Assembly: GCA_016192455.1 (NCBI GenBank)
Contig: JACPUC010000008.1
Coordinates: 270,297-334,296, forward strand
Origin: Candidatus Tectimicrobiota bacterium
GTDB taxonomy: Bacteria; JACPUC01
Direction of reading: 5' to 3'
Length of the DNA stretch: 64,000 nucleotides
Shown: in pieces, positions 52,195 to 62,327 of the stretch
Position numbering within the stretch: position 1 is the stretch's first letter
Layout: every line of letters begins with the position of its first letter
The notes under the pieces: model-generated
Database searches by the model: none
Seen by the model: the letters and a program-made list of their open reading frames with translations, nothing else
Told to the model about the DNA's origin: nothing
Made by a program: the position numbers and the translations under genes

Positions 52195-52524
52195 TTACGC
52201 CGCCGGCAAGCCGCCGCGCTCCAGGAGGCGGGCAAGCTCATCGGCAACCTCGCCGCCGGGGCGGTCGGTTTCCAGGAGCTGGTGCGGCGCGAACCCGGCG
52301 CGCCGGGATGAGCCGGCGTCGGCGCGCAGCTCGACTGCCCGCGCGCCGGGCCGCGGCTCCGTGCTGACGCGCAGGTAGGCGCGGCAGAGGTTGGCGATCG
52401 TCGCTTCCTGCAGGAGGAGGGTCTCCCCCTGAAGTTGCAAGGCGGCGCGGATGTGCTGATGCCCGGTCGGCACGCCGACCAGGAGGCGCTCGATCTGCTC
52501 GTTGGCGATGGGACGGATGCTCAT
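52195..52524 (-). CDS. Small conserved-looking hypothetical protein
   Basis: Unrecognised 109-aa protein. ATG 52524 follows GGAAGAGAG by about 2 nt. The first 70 residues look coding and compact (ANEQIERLLVGVPTGHQHIR, ALQLQGETLLLQEATIANL), then AYLRVSTEPRPGARAVELRAD and a C-terminal ELARLLERGGL. No cysteine or metal motif, no membrane segment. It is convergent with the receiver-like gene. Function unknown. Confidence 0.55.
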   Translation of the reverse strand: MSIRPIANEQIERLLVGVPTGHQHIRAALQLQGETLLLQEATIANLCRAYLRVSTEPRPGARAVELRADAGSSRRAGFAPHQLLETDRPGGEVADELARLLERGGLPAA

Positions 52525-53046
52525 GGCTCTCTTCCGGTTCTCCGGTCGCTCGCGGGCGCCACAGCTAGGGGGACGGCAACGGCGCAGTACGGCGGCGCGC
52601 AGGCCCTGCGGTGCCTCCAGGAGCAAAGGCGGCGCGGCACGTGATCCCCGGCCATGGCGCCCCCTTGGACGCCGTTCCCCGCGGTGGCTGCCTGGTGTTG
52701 CGCCGCGTAAGTTCCATCTTTAAGTCGACGGCTCCTTTGTGCCATGTGGGGAGAAGTTTGGGGGGGGGACCCCTTGCTCCCCCACACCTCCTGTTCCGTA
52801 GGGGTGGTTCGCGAACCGCCCCTACCAGCCGGGGTGCGCGAGGGGGCGAGACTTTCTTGCAAATCTCTGCGGTCCCATTTGAGAAACAGCACACGAGCCG
52901 CAGACGTCCCCCGTGGGCTGCGGCGTTCGCGCCTTGCTGGGAAGACGGCTCTCATCGAGGAGAAGTTGGGGAGAAAGCTAGGGAGGAGCAGCAGGGAGGA
53001 GGGGCCGCGGCGCGCAGGAAGCAGGGGGGTTGCAACGTGGCAGGAA
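52525..53046. other. 522-bp intergenic region with a palindromic repeat; no gene
   Basis: No supported gene between the hypothetical protein and hflC. A 28-bp near-perfect palindrome lies at 52798-52825, inside a GC-rich, G-run-containing stretch. Confidence 0.45.
52798..52825. repeat. 28-bp intergenic palindrome
   Basis: GTAGGGG and CCCCTAC at the ends with GGTTCGCGAACC in the middle form a palindrome with one central mismatch pair. Elements of the GTAGGGGCGGTTCG-type recur in many metagenomic genomes as mobile or REP-like units. Confidence 0.6.
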
Positions 53047-53919
53047 CTACTTCGCGTTCTCCTTGCCGCCGCTGCGCAGGTACCTGAGAAAAGGATCGTT
53101 GGCGGGCAGGACGACCGTGGCATTCTTCTTCAGCGTATTCCGGTAGGCTTCCAGCGAGCGCATGAAGGCGAAGAACTCGGCATCCTGCAAGTACGCCTCG
53201 GCGTAAATTGCCACCGCCTTGGCATCGCCGCCCCCGCGGACTTTCTGCTCTTGCTCGTAGGCGTCGGCGAGGATGATCGTCTTGTCCTTATCGGTCTCGG
53301 CGCGGATCTTGGCCGCCTCCTCCTCCCCCTCCGAGCGGTAGCGCTTCGCCTCGCGGATGCGCTCGGCGCGCATGCGTCCGAACACCGCGCGCTCGTTCTC
53401 CGGGGGGAGATCGGCGCGCTTGATGCGCACGTCGTTCACCTCGATGCCGTACGTTTCGCTCTTCTCCCTGCTGCGCTCGGTGACGAGGCGCATGATCTTG
53501 GCGCGCTGCGCCGAGATGATCTCCGAGAGATCATGGCGCGCCAGCTCCACGCGCAGCTCGGAGTACACGATGTCGTCGAGGCGCGCCTGCGCCCCCATCT
53601 CGTTGCGCACCGTTTCAATGAAGCGGCGGGGATCGCTGATGCGCCAGCGCACATAGTTGTCCACCACCAGGGTCTTCTTGTCTTTCGTGATGATGTTCGT
53701 CGGCGCGCTCTCGTACTCCATCAGCCGGCGATCCAGGATCGTGACCTTCTGGATCAAGGGAATCTTGACGTGCAGCCCCGCCTCCCGCAGCGCCCGGACG
53801 AAGCGCCCGAACTGGGTCACGACCGCCTGCTCCCGCTCGTCAACGCTGAACGTCACCGAGTTGACGAGCAGCAGCAGAATGATCACGATACTGATGATGA
53901 TCCCTGGGCGTCGCAGCAT
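53047..53919 (-). CDS. hflC: HflC, membrane protease modulator
   Basis: The 290-aa SPFH/band-7 protein has an N-terminal membrane anchor (IIISIVIILLLLVNSV), the band-7 domain (DEREQAVVTQFGRFVRALRE, in part; DNYVRWRISDPRRFI) and a coiled-coil C-terminus (REAKRYRSEGEEEAAKIRAE). It partners with HflK in a periplasm-facing cage that modulates FtsH. The gene is the second of an hflK-hflC pair, 20 nt apart. Confidence 0.93.
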   Translation of the reverse strand: MLRRPGIIISIVIILLLLVNSVTFSVDEREQAVVTQFGRFVRALREAGLHVKIPLIQKVTILDRRLMEYESAPTNIITKDKKTLVVDNYVRWRISDPRRFIETVRNEMGAQARLDDIVYSELRVELARHDLSEIISAQRAKIMRLVTERSREKSETYGIEVNDVRIKRADLPPENERAVFGRMRAERIREAKRYRSEGEEEAAKIRAETDKDKTIILADAYEQEQKVRGGGDAKAVAIYAEAYLQDAEFFAFMRSLEAYRNTLKKNATVVLPANDPFLRYLRSGGKENAK

Positions 53920-53939
53920 GGAAACCTCGACGGCAATCG

Positions 53940-54908
53940 TTACCGGGCCGCAGGCAGCCGCTTGTTGAGGGGCAGGAACTGCAGTAGGCTGCCGGCTGAA
54001 TCAGATTCCACGATAAACTTCTCCATGTCCGGCAGGATTTCTTCCATGGTTTCGAAGTAGAGCCGTTCGCGGGTGATGTCTTTCGCCTTCCGATACTCCG
54101 CCAGCACCTGGAGAAACCTCTGCGCATCGCCTCGCGCCCGCTTCTCCTTCTCGGCGGCATAGGCCTCCGCCTGCCGAACGATCTGGGCCGCGCCGCCGCG
54201 CGCTTTCGGCAGCAGGTCGTTCTGGTAGGCCTGCGCCTCGCGCATGAGCCGCTCCTTGTCCTCCCGCGCGCTCGCCACATCCTTGAAGGCTTCGGTAACC
54301 TGCTGCGGGGGATTAACGTCCTGGAGCTGCACGGCGACGACCTGGACACCCATCTTATAGCCCTCGAGGATGCCCTGGAGGAGCACCCGCGTGTCCTCCT
54401 GCAACTGGAATTTCCCGGTGGTCAGCGCTTCGTCGATGTTGCGACCGCCGATCGTCTCGCGCATCGCCGATTCGGCGGCATCCCGCATGGTCTTGCCGAC
54501 GTCGCGCACGTTGAAGAGGTAGTTGACGGCATCAGAGATGCGGTACTGAACAATGAAGTCCAGCTCGATGATGTTCTCATCGCCGGTGAGCATGAGGGAT
54601 TCCGGCAACACATCCCGGTAGCGCGCCGGCGGCCCCTGGGCGATGGTGCGGAAGCCAAACTCCATGCGCTTGACTTCGGTCACCTTCGGGGTAAACACGC
54701 TCTCGAACGGCCATGGGAGGTGGTAGCGCAGTCCCGGCGCGGTGGTGGTCAAGTGCCTCCCAAAGCGCAACTCCACCCCCTGTTCATCAATGCTCACCTT
54801 GTAGATGCCGCTGGCCAGCCAAAGGAGGATGGCAATCGCCAGGATGACCGAGCCGCCGGGTAACTTCAGGTTCCGCAGGTTCAGCTTCGGAATCTTGAAC
54901 TCCGGCAT
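53940..54908 (-). CDS. hflK: HflK, membrane protease modulator
   Basis: The 322-aa SPFH protein has an anchor helix (SVILAIAILLWLASGIYKV) followed by GVELRFGRHLTTTAPGLRYHLPWPFE, in part, the HflK-specific lead, and NIIELDFIVQYRISDAVNYLFNV, in part. QDVNPPQQVTEAFKDV and YQNDLLPKARGGAAQI are HflK signatures. With HflC it forms the FtsH-regulating complex. ATG 54908 (MPEFKIPKL) starts the family sequence; the preceding in-frame stretch has no homology. Divergent from rarA across a region with a tandem repeat. Confidence 0.94.
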   Translation of the reverse strand: MPEFKIPKLNLRNLKLPGGSVILAIAILLWLASGIYKVSIDEQGVELRFGRHLTTTAPGLRYHLPWPFESVFTPKVTEVKRMEFGFRTIAQGPPARYRDVLPESLMLTGDENIIELDFIVQYRISDAVNYLFNVRDVGKTMRDAAESAMRETIGGRNIDEALTTGKFQLQEDTRVLLQGILEGYKMGVQVVAVQLQDVNPPQQVTEAFKDVASAREDKERLMREAQAYQNDLLPKARGGAAQIVRQAEAYAAEKEKRARGDAQRFLQVLAEYRKAKDITRERLYFETMEEILPDMEKFIVESDSAGSLLQFLPLNKRLPAAR

Positions 54909-55113
54909 TGAGAATGGATCACTCGGGCTAGGACGCACCCTGAAACCTCGCTTGCGGGAAACGCGCCTGGCGGCGGATGGCGGGGCCCACCTGCTCGGTG
55001 GCATACCCTCGGAACGTAGCGCCCCGAGCCTTGCCCCGGAGCCTTGCCGGGGACGCCAGAGCGGCGGGCCTGCGGAGTGTACCCATTGTTGCTGTGGAAT
55101 CCGCAGCTTCTTT

Positions 55114-55137
55114 GCGGTAACTATAGCGGTAACTATA
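55114..55137. repeat. Tandem 12-bp repeat in the hflK-rarA divergent promoter region
   Basis: GCGGTAACTATA occurs twice head-to-tail (55114-55125 and 55126-55137). CTATAG sites on both sides also form an inverted repeat around CGGTAA. Each copy contains a TAACTATA -10-like core, so it may be a duplicated operator or promoter. Confidence 0.6.
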
Positions 55138-55182
55138 GAGGGCTACGGAGAGAAAGTCAAGCGAGGGAGGTAAGTCCGCGCC

Positions 55183-56622
55183 ATGTCGCACTCGCCGCTT
55201 GAGCTCTTCCCCGCCTTGCAAGGGGACGAGGGGCGCCGACCTCACCGTCCCCCCCTGGCGGACCGGATGCGCCCGCGCAAGCTTGACGAGTTCGTGGGCC
55301 AGCGCCACCTGCTGGCGCCCGGGAGGGTGCTGCATCGCGCCCTCGAGCAGCAGGAGGTGCACTCCCTCATCTTCTGGGGCCCGCCCGGCAGCGGCAAGAC
55401 TACCCTCGCGCACCTCATCGCGGCGCGCATTCAGGCGCACTTCGAGGCCTTCAGCGCCGTCCTGGCGGGCGTGAAGGAAATCCGCGCCGTCGTGGACGCG
55501 GCGAAGGCGCGCCGCCGCCGTGATGGCCGCGGCACGATCCTCCTCGTCGACGAGATCCACCGCTTCAACAAGGCCCAGCAGGACGCGTTTCTGCCGCACG
55601 TCGAGGATGGCACCATCATCCTCATCGGCGCCACCACGGAAAACCCCTCCTTCGAGGTGAACGCGGCGTTGCTCTCGCGCCTGCGGGTCTACACCCTGGA
55701 GGCGCTCTCGGATGAGGACCTCGCCGCGATTCTGCAGCGGGCGCTGCGGGATGCGGAGTGTGGCCTGGGAAGCGAGGGGGTGGTCCTCGAGGAGGCGGCG
55801 CAAGGCGAGCTCATCCGACTGGCCGACGGCGACGCGCGCGCCGCGCTGAACCTCCTCGAGCTTGCGGCCGTCACCACCCCCGTCGCCGGGGACGGCCTGC
55901 GCCGCCTGACCCCGGAGGCCATTGTGCGGGCGGCGCAACGGAAAACCCTCCTGTACGACAAAGTGGGCGAGGAGCACTACAACCTCATCTCGGCCCTCCA
56001 CAAGAGTCTGCGGGGGGGCGATCCGGATGCCTCGCTTTACTGGCTCAGCCGCATGCTCGAGGCCGGCGAAGACCCGCTCTACGTCGCGCGGCGTCTGGTG
56101 CGCTTCGCCTCCGAGGACGTGGGGAACGCCGACCCGCAGGCCCTCTCCCTGTGCATGGCCGCCATGCAGGCCGTCCACTTCATCGGCCTGCCCGAGGGGA
56201 AGCTGGCCCTGGCCCAAGCCGCCGTCTACCTGGCCCTGGCCCCGAAGAGCAATGCGCTCTACGTGGCGTACGGCCAGGCCGCGGCGGACGCCACCCAGGA
56301 GCGCGCCGAACCGGTGCCGCTGCACTTGCGCAATGCGCCCACGCGCCTGATGCGCGAGCTGGGCTACGGCACGGGGTACGAATACCCCCACGACGCGCCC
56401 GAGGCTTTGGTTGGGCAGGAGTTCCTGCCGGAGAGCTTGCAAGGTCGGCGCTACTACGCGCCGCGCGGCGCCGGGTTCGAGGCCGAGCTGCGGCGGCGCC
56501 TGCAAGCCTGGCGGCAGGGGCGGGCGCGTCTCCAGGCGGCACGTGACCAGCCTGGGCACGCGGCCCCGGAGAGCTCCCCTCCCTCCCCGGAAGCGCCGAC
56601 GCGGCGGGGCGCCGAGTCCTAA
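55183..56622 (+). CDS. rarA: Replication-associated recombination protein A (RarA/MgsA)
   Basis: The 479-aa AAA+ ATPase acts at stalled replication forks with SSB. Motifs: Walker [14 protein letters not shown], Walker [23 protein letters not shown], in part, sensor-1 [18 protein letters not shown], and the tetramerisation region [35 protein letters not shown] is the conserved entry. The C-terminal tail is proline-rich. Full length for the family. Confidence 0.95.
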   Translation: MSHSPLELFPALQGDEGRRPHRPPLADRMRPRKLDEFVGQRHLLAPGRVLHRALEQQEVHSLIFWGPPGSGKTTLAHLIAARIQAHFEAFSAVLAGVKEIRAVVDAAKARRRRDGRGTILLVDEIHRFNKAQQDAFLPHVEDGTIILIGATTENPSFEVNAALLSRLRVYTLEALSDEDLAAILQRALRDAECGLGSEGVVLEEAAQGELIRLADGDARAALNLLELAAVTTPVAGDGLRRLTPEAIVRAAQRKTLLYDKVGEEHYNLISALHKSLRGGDPDASLYWLSRMLEAGEDPLYVARRLVRFASEDVGNADPQALSLCMAAMQAVHFIGLPEGKLALAQAAVYLALAPKSNALYVAYGQAAADATQERAEPVPLHLRNAPTRLMRELGYGTGYEYPHDAPEALVGQEFLPESLQGRRYYAPRGAGFEAELRRRLQAWRQGRARLQAARDQPGHAAPESSPPSPEAPTRRGAES

Positions 56623-56946
56623 GAGGCAACTCTCGCTGTCGGGGAAGCTCGTGACTGTCACGGCAACCATGGCAAAGATTCAGGGCGCGCCGCCATGGCC
56701 GCGCCGCGGCGACTGGACACATGCAGAATAATGTTGCCAAGCGGGGAGCGATCAAGCATAGTAGGAGACCACGGGGGCCGGATCTCACCGCTGATCCTTG
56801 TTCTCACGTTCTCCTCGCGCGGTGAGCGGGTGCACCGCAGAGGGAAGCACATCCCCATATCCCATCGAGGTCAGAGAGGGGAGGCTGCGCCAGGGTGCAA
56901 CGCGCAGGTCTCACGTTGTTGAACGACCAGAGAGGAGGAGAAGGCG
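56623..56946. other. Intergenic region before the binding-protein gene; nothing recognised
   Basis: No gene and no convincing terminator or promoter. A strong GAGGAGGAG ribosome-binding site lies just before 56947. Confidence 0.4.
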
Positions 56947-58119
56947 ATGGTTCGATGGAGGATGATACCGTGGGTGGCCGTGTGCGTGGCGGCGCTGCTG
57001 CTCGGCGCGTGGGGACTGACACCGGCAAGCGCGAAGGTGGAGGGGAAGGAGATCCTCATCGGCGGCCTCTACCCGGTGACCGGCCTCGGCGCTGAGTGGG
57101 GAGAGTTCGGCCTGGCGGGGACGCAGATCGCCATTGAGGAAATTAACAAAGCGGGCGGCATCAATGGTGTACCGCTGCGGCTCATCCACTACGATTATGA
57201 GAGCAAGACGGCGCCAAGCATCGCCCTCGCCAAGAAGCTCGCCACCAGGGACAAGGTCTTGATGATCACCGGGCCGTGCTTCAGCTCCGCCTGCGAAGTG
57301 GTCTTCCCGCTGTTGGACCAGATGAAGATCGTGGCGGTGTCGTACTGCTCCTCGGCGCCGGGCCTGTCGGCCCTGAGCACCTGGGCCTTCCGCAACACGC
57401 TCACGAGCGACAAGCAGCTCGACACGGCGATGAAGCAGTGGGTGAAGATGTACAACGTGAAGAAGGCGGTGATCCTGTACAACTCCGCCGACAAGGTCTC
57501 GACCTCGGAGGGGAGGGACCTCCTGCCCGTGCTCTTTAAGAAGCATAACGTCCAGCTTCTCGACTCCCTGACGTTCCAGAGCGGCACTCTGGACTTTGCA
57601 GCTTACATCACCAAGGTGAAGGGGCTCAATCCGGATGGCATCGGCATCGGCTCCTGCTACCAGGAAGGCGCCAACATCATGCGCGAAGCGCGTAAGCAGG
57701 GCTTGAAGGCCGCCTTCATCGGCGGCGCCTGCAACACGTCGCCCGACCTCATCCGCCTCGGCGGCACGGCGGCGGAAGGCTACGTCGGCTCCACCGCGGC
57801 CTGGTTGGAAGACCCGCGCCCGAAGGTGCAGGCCTTCGTCAAGAAGGTCATAGAGCGTACCGGCGGCAGGCGCCCGAACTACGGCGGCTTCCGGGCTTAC
57901 GACAACATTTACATCATCAAGAAGATCATCGAAGAACAAGGCGTGACGAACAAGCCCGAAGACCTTGAGAAGGACCGCGAGAAGATGAAGAAGGGGTGGG
58001 CCTCGTTGAAGAACTTCGATGGCGTCTCCGGCATCACCACCATGGACGAGGTGGGCGACGGCATTGGCGAGGCGGTGGCGCTGATCGTCCGCAACGGCAA
58101 GTACGAGAAGATCGAGTAA
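56947..58119 (+). CDS. Branched-chain amino-acid-type ABC transporter substrate-binding protein
   Basis: The 390-aa periplasmic protein has a signal peptide (WVAVCVAALLLGAWGLTPASA) and the LivJ/LivK fold: ILIGGLYPVTGLGAEWGEFG, in part, AIEEINKAGGINGVPLRLI, and VSYCSSAPGLSALS. The pocket residues differ from true LivJ, so the ligand may be an aromatic or other carboxylate, as in many soil bacteria. No Liv permease or ATPase genes are next to it. An unusually strong ribosome-binding site suggests high expression. Confidence 0.88.
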   Translation: MVRWRMIPWVAVCVAALLLGAWGLTPASAKVEGKEILIGGLYPVTGLGAEWGEFGLAGTQIAIEEINKAGGINGVPLRLIHYDYESKTAPSIALAKKLATRDKVLMITGPCFSSACEVVFPLLDQMKIVAVSYCSSAPGLSALSTWAFRNTLTSDKQLDTAMKQWVKMYNVKKAVILYNSADKVSTSEGRDLLPVLFKKHNVQLLDSLTFQSGTLDFAAYITKVKGLNPDGIGIGSCYQEGANIMREARKQGLKAAFIGGACNTSPDLIRLGGTAAEGYVGSTAAWLEDPRPKVQAFVKKVIERTGGRRPNYGGFRAYDNIYIIKKIIEEQGVTNKPEDLEKDREKMKKGWASLKNFDGVSGITTMDEVGDGIGEAVALIVRNGKYEKIE

Positions 58120-58506
58120 GCAGGCCTTCAGGCTCGCGCGGGCTGGGCGGCGCGGCATGCGGCGGCGCCCAGCCCGGAGCCGCCACGCCGCGCTGTCCGC
58201 CGGCGTGGTGGTGGAGTGTTTTTTTGGTTTCGCACCCTTCTCCTTCGACTCTTCCCCTTTTTTCGTGGCGCTGAGCGCGCCGCTCTCTCCAAGTCGCGCC
58301 GCGACACGCGCGTGCTCGCTGCGCCGCTGACCTTGTCTCGGCTTGACCACGCCTGCAAGGGAACACCCCACCACCACGCCGAAGCTTGGAGGTAGGCATC
58401 CTCCGCCCCTCGCGCCTGCGATGCTCTCCCCGCGGAAGGCTCCTCCGGCCTCTCGTGCCGCTGCCATGACCAGGCGCCTGGAGCAGACCCGCTGGCCGGA
58501 GCGAGG
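58120..58506. other. 387-bp convergent intergenic region with a GC-rich hairpin
   Basis: GGCTGGGCG (58141-58149) pairs with CGCCCAGCC (58166-58174), a likely transcription barrier for the binding-protein gene though without a U-run directly after. A T-run lies at about 58219. No gene. Confidence 0.45.
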
Positions 58507-59571
58507 CTAGGCCAAGAGTTCAGACTTCGGCGTGCTGCCGCCGGGCTCGTTGAGCGGGTAGTGGCAGGCGACGAGGTGGCCGTTGCCGAGATCGCGCAAC
58601 GCCGGCGCCTCGACGGCGCAGTCGTCGCGCTTGTGGGGGCAGCGGGGGTGGAAGTAGCAGCCGCTGGGGGGATTGATGGGGCTGGGCACATCGCCGCTGA
58701 GGATGAGGCGCTTCTTCTTGTACGTCGGATCGGGGATCGGCACGGCGCTCAGGAGCGCCTCGGTGTACGGGTGCTTCGGATCGTGGGCGACATTTTCGCC
58801 GCTGCCCAGCTCCACGATCTTGCCGAGGTACATGACGGCGATGCGGTCGCACATCTGGCGGACGACGCTGAGGTTGTGGGCGATGATGAGGTAGCTGAGA
58901 CCGAACTCTTCCTGCAGCGCCGCAAGCAGGTTAATGACCTGGGCCTGGATGGAGACATCCAAGGCGCTCACCGGCTCGTCGCCGATGATGAGCTTGGGGT
59001 GCAGCGCCACGGCGCGGGCGATGCCGATGCGCTGCCGCTGCCCACCGCTGAACTCGTGCGGGTAGCGCTTCATGTGCTCGGGCCGCAAGCCCACTTTCAG
59101 GAGCAGCTCGGCCACGCGCTCCTCGCGCGCTCTCCCCTTGGCGAGGCGATGGATGGCCAGAGGCTCGCCGACGATGCTGCCCACGGTCATGCGCGGATTC
59201 AACGAGGCGTAGGGGTCCTGGAAGATGATCTGCATGTCGCGCCGCAGCGCCCGCATCTCCTTCTTGCCGAGGCCGAAGACATCGGTCCCCTCGAAGAGCA
59301 CCCGCCCGCCGGTGGGCTCGATGAGGCGCAGGATGACGCGCCCTGTCGTCGTCTTGCCGCAACCGGACTCGCCGACCAGTCCCAGCGTCTCGCCCCGGCG
59401 CACCGTGAAGCTCACGCCGTCGACGGCGTAAACGTAGCCAAGCGTCTTGCTGAAAATCCCCCCCCTGAGCGGAAAATGCTTCCGCAGCTCTTCCACCGCG
59501 AGGAGAGGAGCGCTCTCCTCCGCAGAGGCGCCGGCGGAGGAGGGGCGAGCAGGCGTGGCCGCGTCGTTCAT
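58507..59571 (-). CDS. Oligopeptide/dipeptide ABC transporter ATPase (OppF/DppF-like)
   Basis: The 354-aa ATPase has Walker [13 protein letters not shown], signature [14 protein letters not shown], Walker [17 protein letters not shown] and the C-terminal oligopeptide-transporter extension [15 protein letters not shown] with its [4Fe-4S]-type cysteines. It pairs with the DppD-like ATPase upstream (4-nt overlap). The permease and binding-protein genes are not in the window. Confidence 0.93.
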   Translation of the reverse strand: MNDAATPARPSSAGASAEESAPLLAVEELRKHFPLRGGIFSKTLGYVYAVDGVSFTVRRGETLGLVGESGCGKTTTGRVILRLIEPTGGRVLFEGTDVFGLGKKEMRALRRDMQIIFQDPYASLNPRMTVGSIVGEPLAIHRLAKGRAREERVAELLLKVGLRPEHMKRYPHEFSGGQRQRIGIARAVALHPKLIIGDEPVSALDVSIQAQVINLLAALQEEFGLSYLIIAHNLSVVRQMCDRIAVMYLGKIVELGSGENVAHDPKHPYTEALLSAVPIPDPTYKKKRLILSGDVPSPINPPSGCYFHPRCPHKRDDCAVEAPALRDLGNGHLVACHYPLNEPGGSTPKSELLA

Positions 59572-60593
59572 GGCGAGTCACTCAGGAGGAAACAGCGGGC
59601 GGCGTGCTGGCCGTTGGACGGCTCTTCCCCCCCAGCCGGGGAATCGACGGAGTAGAAAGAGGGGTCGTCGTGGCGGCAACGCTCCATCACATACTGACAG
59701 CGCGGGTGGAAGGCGCAGCCCTCCGGCACCGCGTAGAGGCTCGGCACGATGCCGGGGATTTCCGGCAGGCGCTGGCCGGGCTGGTGGTGCGCCCGATCGA
59801 GCCGCGGCACCGAGGCCAGGAGCCCCTGCGTGTAGGGGTGGCTGGGAGTGCCGAAGATCTCCTTGGCGCTCCCCTGCTCCACGATGCGGCCGGCATACAT
59901 CACGGCAATCTGCTGCGCTGACTCCGCCACCACCCCAAGGTCGTGGGTGATCATGATGATGGCGGCGCCAAGCTCTTCCTTGAGCTTCAGCATGAGGTCG
60001 AGAATCTGCGCCTGGATGGTGACGTCGAGGGCCGTCGTCGGCTCGTCGGCCAGGAGCACCTTGGGGTTGCACGACAGCGCCATGGCGATCATGGCGCGCT
60101 GCCGCATGCCGCCGCTGAGCTGGTGAGGGTACTCCCGCACTCGACGCTCGGGATTGGCCATCGCCACCAGGCGCAGCATGTCGATCGATTTCTCCATCGC
60201 CGCTTTCTTGCTCAGCCCCTGGTGCAGGATGATGGCCTCGCTGATCTGGTTGCCGATGGTGAACACCGGGTTGAGCGAGGTCATCGGCTCCTGGAAGATG
60301 ATGGAGATTTCGTTGCCCCGAATTTTGCGCATCTGCGCTTCCGTCAGCTCCAGGAGCTCGCGCCCGCCAAGCTTGATGCTCCCCCCCACGATCTTGCCGG
60401 GAGGGTCGGGAATGAGGCGCAGGATCGAGAGCGCCGTCACTGTCTTGCCGCATCCCGACTCGCCCACCAGCCCCAGCGTCTCACCTTCCCGGAGCTGAAA
60501 GCTCACGCCGTCCACGGCGCGCACCACTCCCTCGGCGGTGAAGAAGTGCGTTTGCAGGTCCGTCACATTCAGAAGAGGGGGTGAAGCGTTCAT
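59568..60593 (-). CDS. Oligopeptide/dipeptide ABC transporter ATPase (OppD/DppD-like)
   Basis: The 341-aa ATPase has Walker [28 protein letters not shown], Walker [17 protein letters not shown], and the C-terminal cysteine region [17 protein letters not shown] 60593 starts [10 protein letters not shown], where homology begins; no strong ribosome-binding site is visible and the upstream in-frame extension looks non-coding. Its stop overlaps the DppF-like start. Confidence 0.92.
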   Translation of the reverse strand: MNASPPLLNVTDLQTHFFTAEGVVRAVDGVSFQLREGETLGLVGESGCGKTVTALSILRLIPDPPGKIVGGSIKLGGRELLELTEAQMRKIRGNEISIIFQEPMTSLNPVFTIGNQISEAIILHQGLSKKAAMEKSIDMLRLVAMANPERRVREYPHQLSGGMRQRAMIAMALSCNPKVLLADEPTTALDVTIQAQILDLMLKLKEELGAAIIMITHDLGVVAESAQQIAVMYAGRIVEQGSAKEIFGTPSHPYTQGLLASVPRLDRAHHQPGQRLPEIPGIVPSLYAVPEGCAFHPRCQYVMERCRHDDPSFYSVDSPAGGEEPSNGQHAARCFLLSDSP

Positions 60594-60738
60594 GGGAGCA
60601 TCACAGTGAAGAGAACAGCCATCCCGGGAAAGGCGACATCGAGACCCCGCCTGCAAGGCGAGGCGCGCCGCTTCGCTCTTGTACCATATCCTGCGGCCGA
60701 ACGCATGCGCGCAGAGGGACGCGGTCGCGCTCGGCGTC

Positions 60739-61077
60739 CTACGCCCCCGCCGCGCGCAGCTTCTCCTCGAGGGTCGTCGCCCAGGCGTCGAGCGGGGTGC
60801 TGGCGGGGACGACGATCTCGAACTTGCCGCTGGGCAGCCGCCGGACATCGCCGGGGTCCTCCGGCGAGAGGGGGACCTCGATCGCTTCGCGCGACAGCCC
60901 CATCGCATCCGTGACGGCGAAAATCGCCTCCATCTCCTTCATCGTCACGACTTCCAGCATCCCGCGCCCCTCCACGTTCTTCTCCGGCGCCTCCACCTCT
61001 GCCTTCGCGCCCATTCCACCCGGCGCTCCCGACGTCTCCGCGGCCTCAATCGGCCATCCCCCGACCGCAACCGGCAT
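60739..61077 (-). CDS. Hypothetical small protein upstream of the DppD-like gene
   Basis: Unrecognised 112-aa protein. ATG 61077 has GGGAGG just upstream. The conserved-looking core is [20 protein letters not shown], then [20 protein letters not shown] and [20 protein letters not shown]. It lies 33 nt after the BNR-repeat gene on the same strand and probably shares its transcript. The ending lacks the Gly-Gly of ThiS/MoaD. Confidence 0.6.
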   Translation of the reverse strand: MPVAVGGWPIEAAETSGAPGGMGAKAEVEAPEKNVEGRGMLEVVTMKEMEAIFAVTDAMGLSREAIEVPLSPEDPGDVRRLPSGKFEIVVPASTPLDAWATTLEEKLRAAGA

Positions 61078-61110
61078 GCCCCTCCCGGAGCCGCATTCTA
61101 CCCCAAGTCG

Positions 61111-62103
61111 CTATCGAGGCACCACGGCAAGGCTGCCAACCGCAACGCTGCCGAGGGACACCGGCAGCTTCTCCCAGCTTGCCCCGCGATCGCCGCTCCG
61201 GTAGAGCGCCCCCTTGTCCGTCCCGGCATAGACCACCGCGCTGTCGGAGAAATCCCAGGCGAGGGCCACCGCCATGTCACGCTTGGAGCCCGGCCAGTCC
61301 GGCTCATGCCAGGTGCGGCCGCCGTCGGTCGAGCGCATCAGCCGACTGCTGCGCCGCCGCGAGCTGTCCGCGCAGGCCACCAGGACGAGGTCGGCGTCAT
61401 CCGGCGCCGGGCTGATCGGCACGATGTAGGGGAGCGGCAAGCCGCTGCCAATCTCGGTCCAGGTATCGCCGCCGTCGTCGCTGCGGTACGGGTGGCGCGC
61501 CGTGGCGGCATAGAGCGTTCGGGGGCGCGCCGGGGTGACGCTCAGGCTGTGCACATCCGGGTGCGTGCCGAGGCAGGCCCGCCAGGACGCGCCGGCGTCG
61601 GTCGAGCGGTAGACGCCGCCCACCTCCACCCCGGCGTAGAGACAGGCGGCGTCATGCGCCGCCAGCGTCAGGGCGCGCACGTGCGGCTGGCGCGGCTCGA
61701 AGAAGTACCAGTCCTTCGACTCGGGCAGCAGGCGGAAGTTCTCACACTCCCGCCAGCTCGCACCGCCATCCTCGCTTTGGTAGATCGCCGCCGGCTCGCT
61801 CCCCACGGAGAGCCGCTCCGGCTGCTGCGGGTGCACGGCCACGCTATGGGCGTGCTCGACGGGGTAGCGCTCGAGCCGCCGCCAGGTGCCGCCGCCATCG
61901 TCACTTCGCCACAGGCCCGCCTCGTACGCCGCCAGGTACGCCACCCGGGGCTGCGTCCGGCAGACCGCCAGGCGGGCCGCCGCGTGCTCCAGCGGCGTCA
62001 CCGCGCCGACCACCTCCGCCGAGCCGTCGGTGCGACAGGCTACCTTACAGACACCATCGTGCATGCCGACCAGGAGGTAGGCGCGCACGCTTCCAGTTGC
62101 CAT
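61111..62103 (-). CDS. BNR/Asp-box repeat beta-propeller protein
   Basis: The 330-aa protein carries six Asp-box motifs: SDDGGGTW, SEDGGASW, STDAGASW, SDDGGDTW, STDGGRTW and SGDRGASW, spaced at roughly 45-60 residues, so it folds as a sialidase/Ycf48-like propeller. There is no signal peptide and no sialidase catalytic arginine triad evident. GGAGGGA precedes ATG 62103. Probably a binding or assembly protein in the cytosol; the small gene at 60739 follows it. Confidence 0.85.
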   Translation of the reverse strand: MATGSVRAYLLVGMHDGVCKVACRTDGSAEVVGAVTPLEHAAARLAVCRTQPRVAYLAAYEAGLWRSDDGGGTWRRLERYPVEHAHSVAVHPQQPERLSVGSEPAAIYQSEDGGASWRECENFRLLPESKDWYFFEPRQPHVRALTLAAHDAACLYAGVEVGGVYRSTDAGASWRACLGTHPDVHSLSVTPARPRTLYAATARHPYRSDDGGDTWTEIGSGLPLPYIVPISPAPDDADLVLVACADSSRRRSSRLMRSTDGGRTWHEPDWPGSKRDMAVALAWDFSDSAVVYAGTDKGALYRSGDRGASWEKLPVSLGSVAVGSLAVVPR

Positions 62104-62327
62104 TGCTGATCCCTCCTCCGCCCCGCCGCCGGGTCAGGCGGGAAGCCTAGCCCGTCACGGGGCCCCTGCCCATCCGGGCCCTGCTCCTACAGGATAGTAC
62201 AGCGGGGGGCGCAGTTCACGCCTCCTCCGGCGGCTGCCGCGTGGACAGGCGGATGGCCCGCGGCGCGCCGCCAGCCGAATGCGGTTGCACGAGGGGTTCC
62301 GGCCAAACCTCGCCGGCGCACGGGAGG

